Notes under the pieces: model-generated
The model's database searches: none
What the model saw: the letters and a program-made list of their open reading frames with translations, nothing else
Told to the model about the DNA's origin: nothing
Part shown: piece after piece, positions 1 through 8,620 of the stretch
How positions within the stretch are numbered: the stretch's first letter is position 1
Layout: each line of letters starts with the position of its first letter
Made by a program: the position numbers and the translations under genes
Origin: a bacterium
GTDB lineage: Bacteria > Cyanobacteriota > Vampirovibrionia > Gastranaerophilales > Gastranaerophilaceae
NCBI GenBank assembly: GCA_017444705.1
Contig: JAFSWA010000053.1
Coordinates: 1 to 13,963, forward strand
Reading direction: 5' to 3'
Length of the DNA: 13,963 nucleotides

Positions 1-2
1 AA

Positions 3-1325
3 ATTTTTACTATTAATAATCTTACGGTAAATTCAAACCATTTTGATTTGGGCAAAATTTTATCCGTAATAGCTGAAATGCCGCAAAACTCAAATGCCCC
101 GGGACCGGATTTTCCGCTTGTGATAAAATCCGGACACGGAAATCTGAAAAACTTTAAACTCGATGCAATAGTTACTCAAAATGCAAGTGCGGATTTTAAT
201 TTGTCTGATAATACTTTATATCTGAAAAATCTTAAAACAACAGCCTACAACGGAAATGTAGAGGGGGATTTGAGCTATAATCTTCAATATTTAAGACTCA
301 AAACAAAACTCAAAGGACAAAACCTTACGGCAAACAGTGCCGTTACGGCATTTTTTGGGCTAAAAGACCAAATAATGGGAAATTTGAATTTTAATGCTGA
401 TTTAACTATGTCGGGTTCTGAATATAAACAACAAATGCAAACATTGAAAGGAACAGCATCATTTGTTATTTTGGACGGGCAAATGGGTTCTTTGGGAAAA
501 TTTGAACACTTTCTTTATGCACAAAACCTTTTGTCACAGAGCTTTTTAAAAACGACTTTGGGCTCCGTTGTGTCAAATCTTACTCCTAAAAATACGGGTA
601 AATTTACAAAAATGAGTGGAGATATTGCACTTTCAAACGGTTGGGCTCAAATTGTTCAGGTTACAAGTACGGGACCGAATATGAGTTTATATTTAACAGG
701 GAAATTTAACTTGCTCAATAACTATGCAAATATTGATATCTTAGGTAATATATCAAAAGAGGTTGTTAATTCTTTGGGCATAGTAGGTGATTTGTCGCTT
801 GAAAAGTTAACATCATCATTTACTTCAAAATTCGGAACAACCGTAAATAAAGTAATTTCCGGTTACAATATTACAACTTCAAAAGAAATGATTAATAAAA
901 TCCCTACACTTTCAACAGGTGCAACAGAGGGAACAAGAAGCTTTAAGGTTAAAATTGACGGTAATATTGAATCTGCAAGTGCCGTAAAATCTTTTATGTG
1001 GCTTATGAACTCAGCTGATGCCGAAGCAAAAACGAAAGAACTTATTGAAAACAGTAAGATTTTAGATAAAATGCCAACGTTGAAAGAAAAACTACTGAAT
1101 CAAACTACAACGACGACGCAAAACTCAACTACTACACAAAACTCAACGACCGCAACAGAACAAACTCAAACGACAACAAACCCGACTGCTGCAACAGAAA
1201 CAAAAACAAAAGACGGGTTTAAAACAGAGTTCAAAAACGAACTAAAAAATCAATTGCAAAATAAAATAAATTCTTCTAATAAAAGTTTGCCTGATTTTTT
1301 GAATGATATAGGCACTCAAAAATAA
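3..1325 (+). CDS. AsmA-like envelope protein, C-terminal part (5' end outside window)
   Basis: The reading frame is open to the left edge, so the true start lies outside; the first in-window start-like codon (TTG at 48) is not a real start. The visible part is made of alternating short beta-rich stretches of the kind seen in AsmA/YhdP/TamB-type proteins, which are inner-membrane-anchored periplasmic proteins linked to lipid transport and outer-membrane homeostasis. Evidence for the family is homology to the complete AsmA-like protein at 4922-8620: the stretches FTINNLTVNS, LKTTLGSVVSNLT and SFMWLMNS match FSIENLDINS, FKTALGGIISNLT and SFKWLVTS in the same order. The C-terminus differs, with a Thr/Gln/Asn-rich linker (about 1098-1212) followed by a charged tail. 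It converges on the mutS operon. The exact role is unknown; the family call is fairly secure through the paralogue. Confidence 0.75.
   Translation: MFTINNLTVNSNHFDLGKILSVIAEMPQNSNAPGPDFPLVIKSGHGNLKNFKLDAIVTQNASADFNLSDNTLYLKNLKTTAYNGNVEGDLSYNLQYLRLKTKLKGQNLTANSAVTAFFGLKDQIMGNLNFNADLTMSGSEYKQQMQTLKGTASFVILDGQMGSLGKFEHFLYAQNLLSQSFLKTTLGSVVSNLTPKNTGKFTKMSGDIALSNGWAQIVQVTSTGPNMSLYLTGKFNLLNNYANIDILGNISKEVVNSLGIVGDLSLEKLTSSFTSKFGTTVNKVISGYNITTSKEMINKIPTLSTGATEGTRSFKVKIDGNIESASAVKSFMWLMNSADAEAKTKELIENSKILDKMPTLKEKLLNQTTTTTQNSTTTQNSTTATEQTQTTTNPTAATETKTKDGFKTEFKNELKNQLQNKINSSNKSLPDFLNDIGTQK
1098..1212 (+). repeat. Thr/Gln/Asn-rich low-complexity tract inside the AsmA-like CDS
   Basis: The DNA carries imperfect 18-base repeats of an ACN-ACN-ACN-CAA-AAC-TCA type, encoding TTTTQNS then TTTQNS, and then decaying into TTATEQ and TQTTTNPT. 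It sits between the conserved AsmA-like C-terminal region and a charged tail. It is probably a flexible linker. The other AsmA-like protein has no such tract, having a Lys-rich tail instead. Confidence 0.7.
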
Positions 1326-1377
1326 AACTAAACCAAAACAGAAAAAGTTTTAATTTGCAAATTTGAATATTAAATAT

Positions 1378-1400
1378 GTAATATAAATTTATTATATTAC
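1378..1400. terminator. Possible AT-rich hairpin between convergent genes
   Basis: GTAATATA at 1378-1385 is repeated inverted as TATATTAC at 1393-1400, and one more A-T pair gives a 9-bp stem with a 5-base loop. It lies between the stop of the AsmA-like gene and the end of the 61-residue gene, whose stop codon (1397-1399) is inside the right arm. Placement suits a bidirectional terminator, but the stem has only two G-C pairs and no good T-run follows on either strand, so this is weak. Confidence 0.25.
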
Positions 1401-1582
1401 TTTGCGTCTTCTTTTATAACGATAAGGTTGTGCATGATTTTCATTGTACATGTAGGAAGCACAACCTCCTCTAAACCGTTGGGGATGCTTATAATTTTCC
1501 CTGCGGCAAGAACGACATCCTCACCTTTGTAGTTAAAAGTATAATCTGTTTTTCTGTCTGAACGAATTGTAATTTGATCCAT
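1397..1582 (-). CDS. Small hypothetical protein downstream of mutS (61 aa)
   Basis: I do not recognise this protein. It starts at ATG 1582 and has a good ribosome-binding site (AAGGA in the transcript, about 8 bases before the start). It begins 18 bases after the mutS stop, so the two are probably co-transcribed. It has no signal peptide or membrane segment. The sequence looks mainly beta-stranded, with a charged N-terminal stretch (SDRKTDYTFNYKGEDV), a Gly-rich turn (LAAGKIISIPNG) and two hydrophobic strands near the end. A single Cys (about residue 45) and two Met around the TCTMKIMHN stretch are visible. It could be a small single-domain beta-barrel or a subunit of something larger. The independent ribosome-binding site and lack of internal stops support a real gene; its function is unknown. 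Confidence 0.6.
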   Translation of the reverse strand: MDQITIRSDRKTDYTFNYKGEDVVLAAGKIISIPNGLEEVVLPTCTMKIMHNLIVIKEDAK

Positions 1583-1600
1583 AATTATTTTTCCTTATTT

Positions 1601-4195
1601 TTATTCTTTAAATGTCAAACTCAGTTGCGGAACTTCTGGCACCGCAGTTGATTTTTTCTTTTTAGACAAATCTTTATTCAAATCTTTTTGCATTTTTATA
1701 AGCAATTTTTCGGATTCTTCAATAACCTCTTTTGGCAAGCCTGCCATTTTGGCAACCTGAATACCGTAACTCTTTGATGCTGCACCCTCTACAACTTTTC
1801 TCAAAAATTCTATTTCACCGTCTTTTTCCGTAATTGTAATTCTGTAATTTTTAGTTTGAGGAATTGAAGCCGGCATTACGTTTAACTCATGATAATGAGT
1901 TGCAAAGATGGTTCTTGCTTTGATTTTTGAAGCAATGTACTCGGATACACTCCAAGCAATCGCAACACCGTCGTAAGTACTTGTTCCTCTGCCGATTTCA
2001 TCGAGCAATATAAGACTGTTCTGAGTTGCGTTATTCAAAATATTAGCCGTTTCAACCATTTCAACCATAAATGTTGACTGACCTAAGGACAAATCATCAA
2101 CTGCTCCGACTCTTGTAAAAATCTTATCTGCAATTCCGATTTTGGCGGCATCGGCACTCACAAAACAACCGATTTGAGCCATAATAACTATCAACGCATT
2201 CTGACGCATATAGGTTGATTTTCCTGCCATATTAGGACCCGTCAAAATCATAAATTGCGGTGTAGTTATTGAATTAGCCATCAAATGCAAATCATTTGCG
2301 ACATAAGTTCCTAACGGCAAAATCTTTTCAACAACAGGATGTCGGCCGTTTATAATATCAAGACTCGGCTCGTTTATTATCTGCGGTCTTGTGTAATTAT
2401 TTTCATTTGAAACAGTTGCAAAAGATAACAATACATCGATTTTTGCTATTAATTCCGCAACTTCGCTAACCTTTGCAGCAAATTCTTTTGCATACTCTCT
2501 CAAATTACAGAATATTTTGTATTCCATTTGAATTGTTTTGGACTGAGCGGAAAGAACTTCATCTTCATGTTTCTTTAAATCTTCCGTTATATATCTTTCC
2601 GCACCGACTAAGGTCTGTCGTCTTATATAATTCTCGGGAACAAGATCTAAATTACTTTTTGTTACTTCTATATAAAATCCAAAAACTTTATTATAAGCAA
2701 CTTTCAGATTATCAATTTTTGTTCTTTTTATCTCTTTTTCTTTAAAACTTTCAAGCCATTGCTCACCATTTGTTAAAAGGTCTTTGAAATAATCAAGCTC
2801 CGCATCAACACCTCGTTTAATCAGCCCGCCCTCTTTAATTTGCGGAGGGGCATTTTCATCAATCGTTCTGTCAATTATATTACAAAATGATTGCAAACCC
2901 TCATCTTTCAGTAATTCCGAATTAAAATAATTATTTTCTGTTTGAGAAAGTACCTGTGCCAATTCAGGCAACAAACTTAAAGTTTCTTTAAGTGCGAGAA
3001 AATCTCTCGGATTAACAGTTCCGTTTGAAAGCCGCATTGAAGTTCTTTGAATATCGTAAATCCTTGATAAAATATCGTTTAACTCTGCTCTCAGACGAGG
3101 TTTAGCAACAAATTCTTCAACCGCATCAAGTCTTTTTTCAATCTGTTCTTTACACTTTAAAGGCTGAGAAATCCATTTTTTTAAAAGCCTTGCACCCATA
3201 TTAGTTTTTGTCGAATCCAAAACCCACAAAAGCGAGCCGTATTTATTTTTGTCACGCATGGTTTCATTAAGTTCAAGATTTTTTCTTGTGGAATAATCTA
3301 TCAAAACATAATCCGACAATTCATAAATCTCTATTTTATCGTATTTCGGCGACATATCTTTTTGTGTTTCAAAGATATATCTTGCAATAGCACCCGCACA
3401 AACAAGCCCCTGATGCTTTGTATCTTTACAGAAGCTTTCAAGAGATTGAACACCAAATAGCTTCAAAAGCACGTTTTTAGATAAAGTTTCATTAAAAAAC
3501 TCTTTATTCACTTTTGAACAAATATAAAAATTTGTAATCTCTTCGGGTAAATCAATAACTTCTTCCGGAACAATCTGAAACGGAAGAATTTTCTGTGCTT
3601 TTGGCGGAGCAATAATCTCTGAGGGAGAAATTCTTGCTAATTCGGAAATTATCATGTTCAATTCCCCTTTGCAAGCCTTGAACTCTCCTGTTGTAATATC
3701 CGTATAAGAAAGTGCATAGATATTATCATCGTTTACTTTATATAAAGCTGCGAGAAAATTATTTTCATTTGCTTTTAAAATATTTGACTCCGTAACGGTT
3801 CCGGGAGTAATTGTCCTGACTACTTCCCTTTTTACAAGACCTTTTGCGGTTGCAGGGTCTTCCATTTGCTCGCAAATAGCAACTTTATGCCCTTTTTCTA
3901 TAAGTTTTTGAACATAATTATCAAGAGCTTTTGCCGGTAAACCCGCCATATTAACATGCCCGATTGAACCTGCTTCTTTATGAGTAAGAGTCAATTCCAA
4001 ATCTTTTGAAATAACGAGTGCATCTTCAAAAAAACATTCGTAAAAATCGCCCATTCTGTACAACAGCAATATTTCAGGGTTTTGCTTTTTTATTTCCAAA
4101 TATTGACGCATCATTGGAGTCGTTTCATCAGGATTTACATCTATTGAATTTATATTGTTGATTTCAAAATTTTTCATGGCTATACTTAATAGCAT
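1601..4195 (-). CDS. mutS: DNA mismatch repair protein MutS
   Basis: MutS recognises mismatches and small loops and, as an ATP-driven clamp, starts strand-directed repair with MutL. The protein is 864 residues, the usual length. The N-terminal mismatch-reading domain carries the Phe-x-Glu motif in YRMGDFYECF (F51, E53), so this is mismatch-repair MutS1 rather than MutS2. The ATPase domain has Walker A TGPNMAGKST at 652-661, the signature region near DDLSLGQSTF (700-709), Walker B LILLDE (728-733) followed by IGRGTS, and the ATHYHE switch (765-770). A Lys-rich stretch precedes the C-terminal end. The start is uncertain: ATG 4195 and ATG 4177 (residue 7, MKNFEINN) are both in frame and neither has a clear ribosome-binding site. 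The candidate promoter upstream would place transcription start near 4195 and so favours 4177. It is followed by the 61-residue gene. Confidence 0.98.
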   Translation of the reverse strand: MLLSIAMKNFEINNINSIDVNPDETTPMMRQYLEIKKQNPEILLLYRMGDFYECFFEDALVISKDLELTLTHKEAGSIGHVNMAGLPAKALDNYVQKLIEKGHKVAICEQMEDPATAKGLVKREVVRTITPGTVTESNILKANENNFLAALYKVNDDNIYALSYTDITTGEFKACKGELNMIISELARISPSEIIAPPKAQKILPFQIVPEEVIDLPEEITNFYICSKVNKEFFNETLSKNVLLKLFGVQSLESFCKDTKHQGLVCAGAIARYIFETQKDMSPKYDKIEIYELSDYVLIDYSTRKNLELNETMRDKNKYGSLLWVLDSTKTNMGARLLKKWISQPLKCKEQIEKRLDAVEEFVAKPRLRAELNDILSRIYDIQRTSMRLSNGTVNPRDFLALKETLSLLPELAQVLSQTENNYFNSELLKDEGLQSFCNIIDRTIDENAPPQIKEGGLIKRGVDAELDYFKDLLTNGEQWLESFKEKEIKRTKIDNLKVAYNKVFGFYIEVTKSNLDLVPENYIRRQTLVGAERYITEDLKKHEDEVLSAQSKTIQMEYKIFCNLREYAKEFAAKVSEVAELIAKIDVLLSFATVSNENNYTRPQIINEPSLDIINGRHPVVEKILPLGTYVANDLHLMANSITTPQFMILTGPNMAGKSTYMRQNALIVIMAQIGCFVSADAAKIGIADKIFTRVGAVDDLSLGQSTFMVEMVETANILNNATQNSLILLDEIGRGTSTYDGVAIAWSVSEYIASKIKARTIFATHYHELNVMPASIPQTKNYRITITEKDGEIEFLRKVVEGAASKSYGIQVAKMAGLPKEVIEESEKLLIKMQKDLNKDLSKKKKSTAVPEVPQLSLTFKE

Positions 4196-4201
4196 AGAAT
4201 A

Positions 4202-4229
4202 ATAATAAAATTTTTCAACAATTTGTAAA
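4202..4229 (-). promoter_or_regulatory. Candidate promoter for mutS
   Basis: On the minus strand, TTTACA (4229-4224) is separated by 16 bases from TATTAT (4207-4202), each matching five of six consensus bases. It sits in the 53-base divergent gap between mutS and the 207-residue gene. Start of transcription would fall near 4195, almost on the upstream mutS ATG. The whole region is very AT-rich, so a chance match is possible. Confidence 0.4.
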
Positions 4230-4248
4230 TGTATATAAAGGTAATTTT

Positions 4249-4872
4249 ATGAAATTATTTAAAAATTTAATCAAATTAACAATTCTGACATTGGCAGTAA
4301 TCGGGTTTATGTCTATCGGCGGAATGGATTTATTAAAAAAGACTTTTTCAAATCTCGGATGGTTCAATAAATCACAAGAAACTCTTATGGATAAAGCAAA
4401 TAAAATTGCGGATTTTTCTAACATTAACAAAGAAGAATTTGAAATTTCTAAAACCGCAAATATAATGGGCTATAAAGCAGTTGTTGCCGAGCATAACGCT
4501 TCCGGACAAAAATTTATCGTTTTTAACTCAGGGAAAGAACCTCTTTTAACAAAGAAAGATATAGAATCAGATAATATTGATGAAAAAATACAAAATATTA
4601 ATAAAAAAATTAAAAAACAATTTATAAATTTTGATAATGTAAAAGTTGTTAAAAAATCATCAATGCAGACAATGGAACAAACAGTTCCTTATGTAAAAAT
4701 TGAAGCTGAACCTCAGAACATGTACGGAGTTAAAAAAGTAACGGGAATTATAGGTGCAGTCGGTGAAGGCGAAGATGCAAAAGTCCTTTTGGCTTTTAAT
4801 ACCGATAATAAGTATTCTCAAATTATAACAGACCAATTTTTTAAAGATGTAAAAAACGCAAAATCAAAATAG
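4249..4872 (+). CDS. Membrane-anchored or exported protein of unknown function (207 aa)
   Basis: I do not recognise a family. The start is supported by AAAGG about 7 bases before ATG 4249. The N-terminus has a Lys-containing head and one hydrophobic segment (about residues 9-25), with no clear signal peptidase site, so it is probably an inner-membrane anchor with the rest outside the cytoplasm. The remaining 180 residues are soluble and Lys-rich, with beta-like stretches such as GYKAVVAEHNASGQKFIVF and a charged helix around residues 100-125. No cysteines or obvious catalytic motif are visible. It is divergent from mutS and lies 49 bases upstream of the complete AsmA-like gene in the same direction, so a shared envelope role is plausible but only inferred. 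Confidence 0.6.
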   Translation: MKLFKNLIKLTILTLAVIGFMSIGGMDLLKKTFSNLGWFNKSQETLMDKANKIADFSNINKEEFEISKTANIMGYKAVVAEHNASGQKFIVFNSGKEPLLTKKDIESDNIDEKIQNINKKIKKQFINFDNVKVVKKSSMQTMEQTVPYVKIEAEPQNMYGVKKVTGIIGAVGEGEDAKVLLAFNTDNKYSQIITDQFFKDVKNAKSK

Positions 4873-4877
4873 TACTA

Positions 4878-4913
4878 ATCCCTTTTTGTGTTAAAATTGT
4901 ATTGAAAAGGGAT
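4878..4913 (+). promoter_or_regulatory. Hairpin whose right arm contains the ribosome-binding site of the AsmA-like gene
   Basis: ATCCCTTTT (4878-4886) pairs perfectly with AAAAGGGAT (4905-4913). The right arm contains AAGGG, the only Shine-Dalgarno-like sequence before ATG 4922. No T-run follows on either strand, so it does not look like an ordinary terminator. Read-through transcripts from the upstream gene could hide the ribosome-binding site. The inverted repeat is seen directly; the regulatory role is inferred. Confidence 0.45.
4889..4897 (+). promoter_or_regulatory. Candidate extended -10 promoter for the AsmA-like gene
   Basis: TGTTAAAAT in the loop of the hairpin fits an extended -10 element (TGn then TAAAAT). 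There is no good -35 box. Transcription would begin near 4904, so that transcript would contain the right arm with the ribosome-binding site but not the left arm that could mask it. Confidence 0.3.
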
Positions 4914-4921
4914 ATTATATT

Positions 4922-7900
4922 ATGAAAAGATTTTTAAAATTTTTCGGTTTTACTATTTTAGCGATTACGATTATTTTATATTTGTGTTTTTTGTTTGTAT
5001 TACCAAATGCAATTGATTTGAATCAATATAAAGGGTTATTAAAACAAATTGTCAGAGAGCAAGCCGATCTTGATTTGGACTTTGGAGAGGTAAAAATTAC
5101 AACAACTCCGCTTTTGAGTGCCGGAATAAAAACTACGGATATTACCCTAAAATATGAAGACGGGGAAGAAATATTAACCGCCGATTCTCTTAAAGCAAGA
5201 ATTTCTCTGCCAAGTCTTATTCTATATACAATTAAAGTTTCTTGTTTGGAAATAGAAAATCCTAAAATTAATCTTTCAATTAACGACGGGAAAAATTTAA
5301 AAATTATCGAACATTTTGATAAAATAATTGATAAAAATTCAAAAAATATTGGACAAGAAAAAAATCCCGATGTAAAACCGGCATTTGACGCTTCAAAAAT
5401 AAGGATAAAAGTACCTAATGCTAAATTAAGAAATTATAATGTTACAGCGGTTGATACAAAGAACGAACACAATTTAATTTTAAAAGGTGATGAGTTAAAC
5501 CTCGGATATTTTAACGGTAAAACAGCAAAAGTTAAAACAACTGCGGAAATATTGAGCGATGACAATACAAATATAATCGCAAAACTTAATATAGACACAT
5601 TTTTGCCGCCTCCCAACAAACTCGATGAAGAAGATGATAAAGTTCAGCGTGCGGAACTTCCTTACGCAAATATTGTTGAGATATACAGAACCTACGATTT
5701 AAAAACATTTATCGACTCTAAATTAAAAATAAGAAAGAATAATAACCAATACAAAATCACGGGGCATTTGAATATTGACGATTTAACCCTGAAACTCGCA
5801 AACTACACATTACCAAAAAGCTATGCACATTTGAAATTCATGGGACAAAAAGTTTATTCGGATTCTTATATAAGTATAGAAAATAGCCAAAATATAAAGC
5901 TTTTGGGGCTTATTGATTATTCTGAAAAGCCAAGAATAAATATTGTATTAAACAGTGATAAAATATATTTTAACAGTCTTGTAAATTTTGCAAAAGGCGT
6001 TATGGACACTTTCCGCATAAAAAATAATTTGGAAAATGTAAATGCAGACGGATATATTTTCGCAAAAGCAAAAATTGACACTAATTTTAAAAAACTTAAA
6101 TCTGACGGAATTATCTATATTAGAAACGGTAAATATCAAAATATAAAAACAGGACTAAATATTAAAAAAACAAATTCAGATATTATTTTAGATAATAATT
6201 TATTAAAAATAAAAGATACAAATATAGATATAGACAATACACCCGTTAAAATACAAGGCGAAATCGGCGAGAAATCAATTGCAGATATAAAAATAAAAAC
6301 TGAAAAACTACCGCTTAAAAATATATATAAAACGTTTGCTCCGATTGACTTAAAAAATTCATATAGTGTTAATTCCGGTGAGCTTACATTGGATATTAAT
6401 TTAACAGGGGAACTTAAAAAAGCGGTACTTACATTCAATGCGATAATTGATAATTTCGGTTTATCAGACAAAGCAAAATCAATAATTGTTTCTGACGGAA
6501 AATTAAAAACCGATTTTACCTTTACCCCAAAAGAAATGAAAGGAAACATCACAAACTCAGATTTATCAATATTTTTGCCTTCATCAAAATCTAATTTGAA
6601 AAATAAAGAGTTAAAAATTGATATTGATAGTGAAAATATTGTAATTAGCCCTGCAAAACTTATTTTAAATAACAGTTCCGAAGTTACATTTAGTGCAAGC
6701 ATAAACGAATGGAAAAAGGATTCTCTGATTAATGCACTTGCAAACGGGAAATTAAATGCACAAGACATAAAACAGTTAGCCGGAAAAGATGCAGCAATGT
6801 TTATTGATGCAAAAGGGATAATTCCTCTTAAATTAACTTATGACGGCGATAAAAACAGACAGAACTTGTTTTTGCAAATTTTCACTGACAAAGATAACTA
6901 CGTAACACCTTTTAATATAGATTCCATTTATGGAAAACCTGCGTCATTACAGACAAAAATAGCCTTTAAGGAAAATAGGTTAAAAGTAAAAGAAACCGGT
7001 CTTTTTGAAAGAATTTCTTCAATAGATGAAAAAACAGGTGAAACAACCACAAAACTAAATGAAATTATTGGAATTGAAGGGACAATAACTCATCTGAAAA
7101 CAGAACCTTTTATAAACCTTTTAACAATTAATATTCCGAAAGAATTAAAATTGTCTTTGAACGGATTCAAAAAAGCTGATTTTAATTTGAGCGGGAAGCT
7201 TCATGTGTTTGGAAAAACTTCTATACCAAGATTTAAGGGCGGTTTTTACATTAAAAATTTGCAAATTGAAGATTTATTGAGCAGTATTGAAAAAGTTAAC
7301 ATAGATTTTATTGACAGGCAATTGAATATTGATATTGTTAATATGCTGCTTAACAATTCTGATTTAAACATAAAATTCCAATCAAAACTCATTCCGTCAA
7401 ATACATTTTCTATTGAAAATTTAGATATTAATTCAAAAGATATTGATGTAGATAAAGTACTTACGGTTATTGAATCTTTGGATAAATTTACACCTAAAAC
7501 TACTGATAGCAAAACAGTTTCAACAGATAGAAATGATATTCCCGTTAAAATTACAAACGGAAGAATAAATCTCGCACATTTAAAAACCGGGAACATCAAT
7601 GTTGATGATATTTTGAGTAAATTAAACTTTACTCAAAATACTCTTTATTTTAATGATATGAGAGTAAAAGCATTTGACGGAAATATGTCCGGTGATATTT
7701 CGATAAACTTGTTATCTTCAATATTGCATATTGATTTAGGAGGAGAAAACATAAACGCCGAAAAAGCAGCACTTGATTGTGCAAATTTAAAAGATACTAT
7801 TTTTGGCAAATTATCATTTGATACAAATTTAATAATGAATACCGGAGCAAAAAATTATAATGAACAGATAAAATCAATTGACGGAACAGTTGATTTTCTT

Positions 7901-8620
7901 ATTCAAAACGGGAGCTTGGGACCTTTCGGAAAATTGGAAAACATGATATTGGCTGAAAATATCCGAGAATCGGAATTTTTCAAAACTGCTTTGGGCGGAA
8001 TAATAAGTAACTTAACAACAATAGATACAACCCATTTTGAGAATATGAACGGACATTTAATTTTCAAAGACGGGATTTTGCACATTTCGCCGATTACATC
8101 AAACGGAAATGTTTTGAATCTTTGGTTAGCAGGAGATATGGATATACTCAAAAATACTCTCGATATGAAAGTCCGTGCAAAATTAGGCTCTGAAATTTCA
8201 AATATGTTAGGACCGATTGCCGCAATAAACCCAATAAACTTAGTAAAAGCAACTCCGGGTTTAAATATAGTAATGGCAAAGACATTTATACTTTTCTGCG
8301 AAGAAGTAACAGCTGAGGAAATGGATATTATTCCAAAATTTAAAGATAATCAGGCTGAGTTTTTCTCAACCAAATTTCAGATTGTATTAAGAGGTGATGT
8401 TTCAAAACCATTGACTCTTGTAAAATCTTTCAAATGGCTCGTTACATCTACAGAGCTTGCGGCAGCGGAAGCATTTGTAGAAAGTTTACCTGAACCGGAA
8501 GTTACATCCAAAGGTACAGTGCTTCAAACACCTGAGGAAATAGACGCTTATAATAAAAAACTATCGACGAAATTAAAGAAATTTTTCAAAAAAAATAAAA
8601 AGGATAAGAAAAATGAGTAA
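4922..8620 (+). CDS. AsmA-like envelope protein, full length (1232 aa)
   Basis: The N-terminus is typical of AsmA-type proteins: a short basic head, one membrane helix (about residues 8-28), then the FVLPNAIDLNQYK stretch and the GEVKITTTPLLSAGIKTTDI stretch that matches the family's first repeat. The rest is very long and beta-rich, as in AsmA/YhdP/TamB proteins, which form groove-shaped bridges through the periplasm and are linked to phospholipid transport between membranes. Residues about 829-1180 are homologous to the gene at the left edge of the window. The C-terminus is strongly Lys-rich (KKFFKKNKKDKK). The start is fixed by ATG 4922 with AAGGG about 10 bases upstream, inside a hairpin. 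Its last 8 bases overlap the start of the metal transporter gene, implying translational coupling. The family is clear; the substrate and exact partner are not. Confidence 0.8.
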   Translation: MKRFLKFFGFTILAITIILYLCFLFVLPNAIDLNQYKGLLKQIVREQADLDLDFGEVKITTTPLLSAGIKTTDITLKYEDGEEILTADSLKARISLPSLILYTIKVSCLEIENPKINLSINDGKNLKIIEHFDKIIDKNSKNIGQEKNPDVKPAFDASKIRIKVPNAKLRNYNVTAVDTKNEHNLILKGDELNLGYFNGKTAKVKTTAEILSDDNTNIIAKLNIDTFLPPPNKLDEEDDKVQRAELPYANIVEIYRTYDLKTFIDSKLKIRKNNNQYKITGHLNIDDLTLKLANYTLPKSYAHLKFMGQKVYSDSYISIENSQNIKLLGLIDYSEKPRINIVLNSDKIYFNSLVNFAKGVMDTFRIKNNLENVNADGYIFAKAKIDTNFKKLKSDGIIYIRNGKYQNIKTGLNIKKTNSDIILDNNLLKIKDTNIDIDNTPVKIQGEIGEKSIADIKIKTEKLPLKNIYKTFAPIDLKNSYSVNSGELTLDINLTGELKKAVLTFNAIIDNFGLSDKAKSIIVSDGKLKTDFTFTPKEMKGNITNSDLSIFLPSSKSNLKNKELKIDIDSENIVISPAKLILNNSSEVTFSASINEWKKDSLINALANGKLNAQDIKQLAGKDAAMFIDAKGIIPLKLTYDGDKNRQNLFLQIFTDKDNYVTPFNIDSIYGKPASLQTKIAFKENRLKVKETGLFERISSIDEKTGETTTKLNEIIGIEGTITHLKTEPFINLLTINIPKELKLSLNGFKKADFNLSGKLHVFGKTSIPRFKGGFYIKNLQIEDLLSSIEKVNIDFIDRQLNIDIVNMLLNNSDLNIKFQSKLIPSNTFSIENLDINSKDIDVDKVLTVIESLDKFTPKTTDSKTVSTDRNDIPVKITNGRINLAHLKTGNINVDDILSKLNFTQNTLYFNDMRVKAFDGNMSGDISINLLSSILHIDLGGENINAEKAALDCANLKDTIFGKLSFDTNLIMNTGAKNYNEQIKSIDGTVDFLIQNGSLGPFGKLENMILAENIRESEFFKTALGGIISNLTTIDTTHFENMNGHLIFKDGILHISPITSNGNVLNLWLAGDMDILKNTLDMKVRAKLGSEISNMLGPIAAINPINLVKATPGLNIVMAKTFILFCEEVTAEEMDIIPKFKDNQAEFFSTKFQIVLRGDVSKPLTLVKSFKWLVTSTELAAAEAFVESLPEPEVTSKGTVLQTPEEIDAYNKKLSTKLKKFFKKNKKDKKNE

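Noticed and set aside
1098..1212. The Thr-codon repeats as a CRISPR-like or mobile repeat
   Set aside because: The repeats are short, imperfect, in frame and without spacers, so they are protein low-complexity sequence.
4215..4430. A 71-codon minus-strand open frame overlapping the start of the 207-residue gene
   Set aside because: It is antisense to a gene with a good ribosome-binding site and covers the mutS promoter region; the translation has no recognisable feature.
4878..4913. The hairpin before the AsmA-like gene as an ordinary terminator of the 207-residue gene
   Set aside because: The stem is good, but no T-run follows on either strand, the loop is long, and the right arm contains the next gene's ribosome-binding site; a regulatory or chance reading fits better.
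6136..6768. A 210-codon open frame on the minus strand within the AsmA-like gene
   Set aside because: It is fully antisense to a gene with clear family homology, with a hydrophobic and low-complexity translation typical of a shadow frame in AT-rich DNA, and lacks a credible ribosome-binding site.
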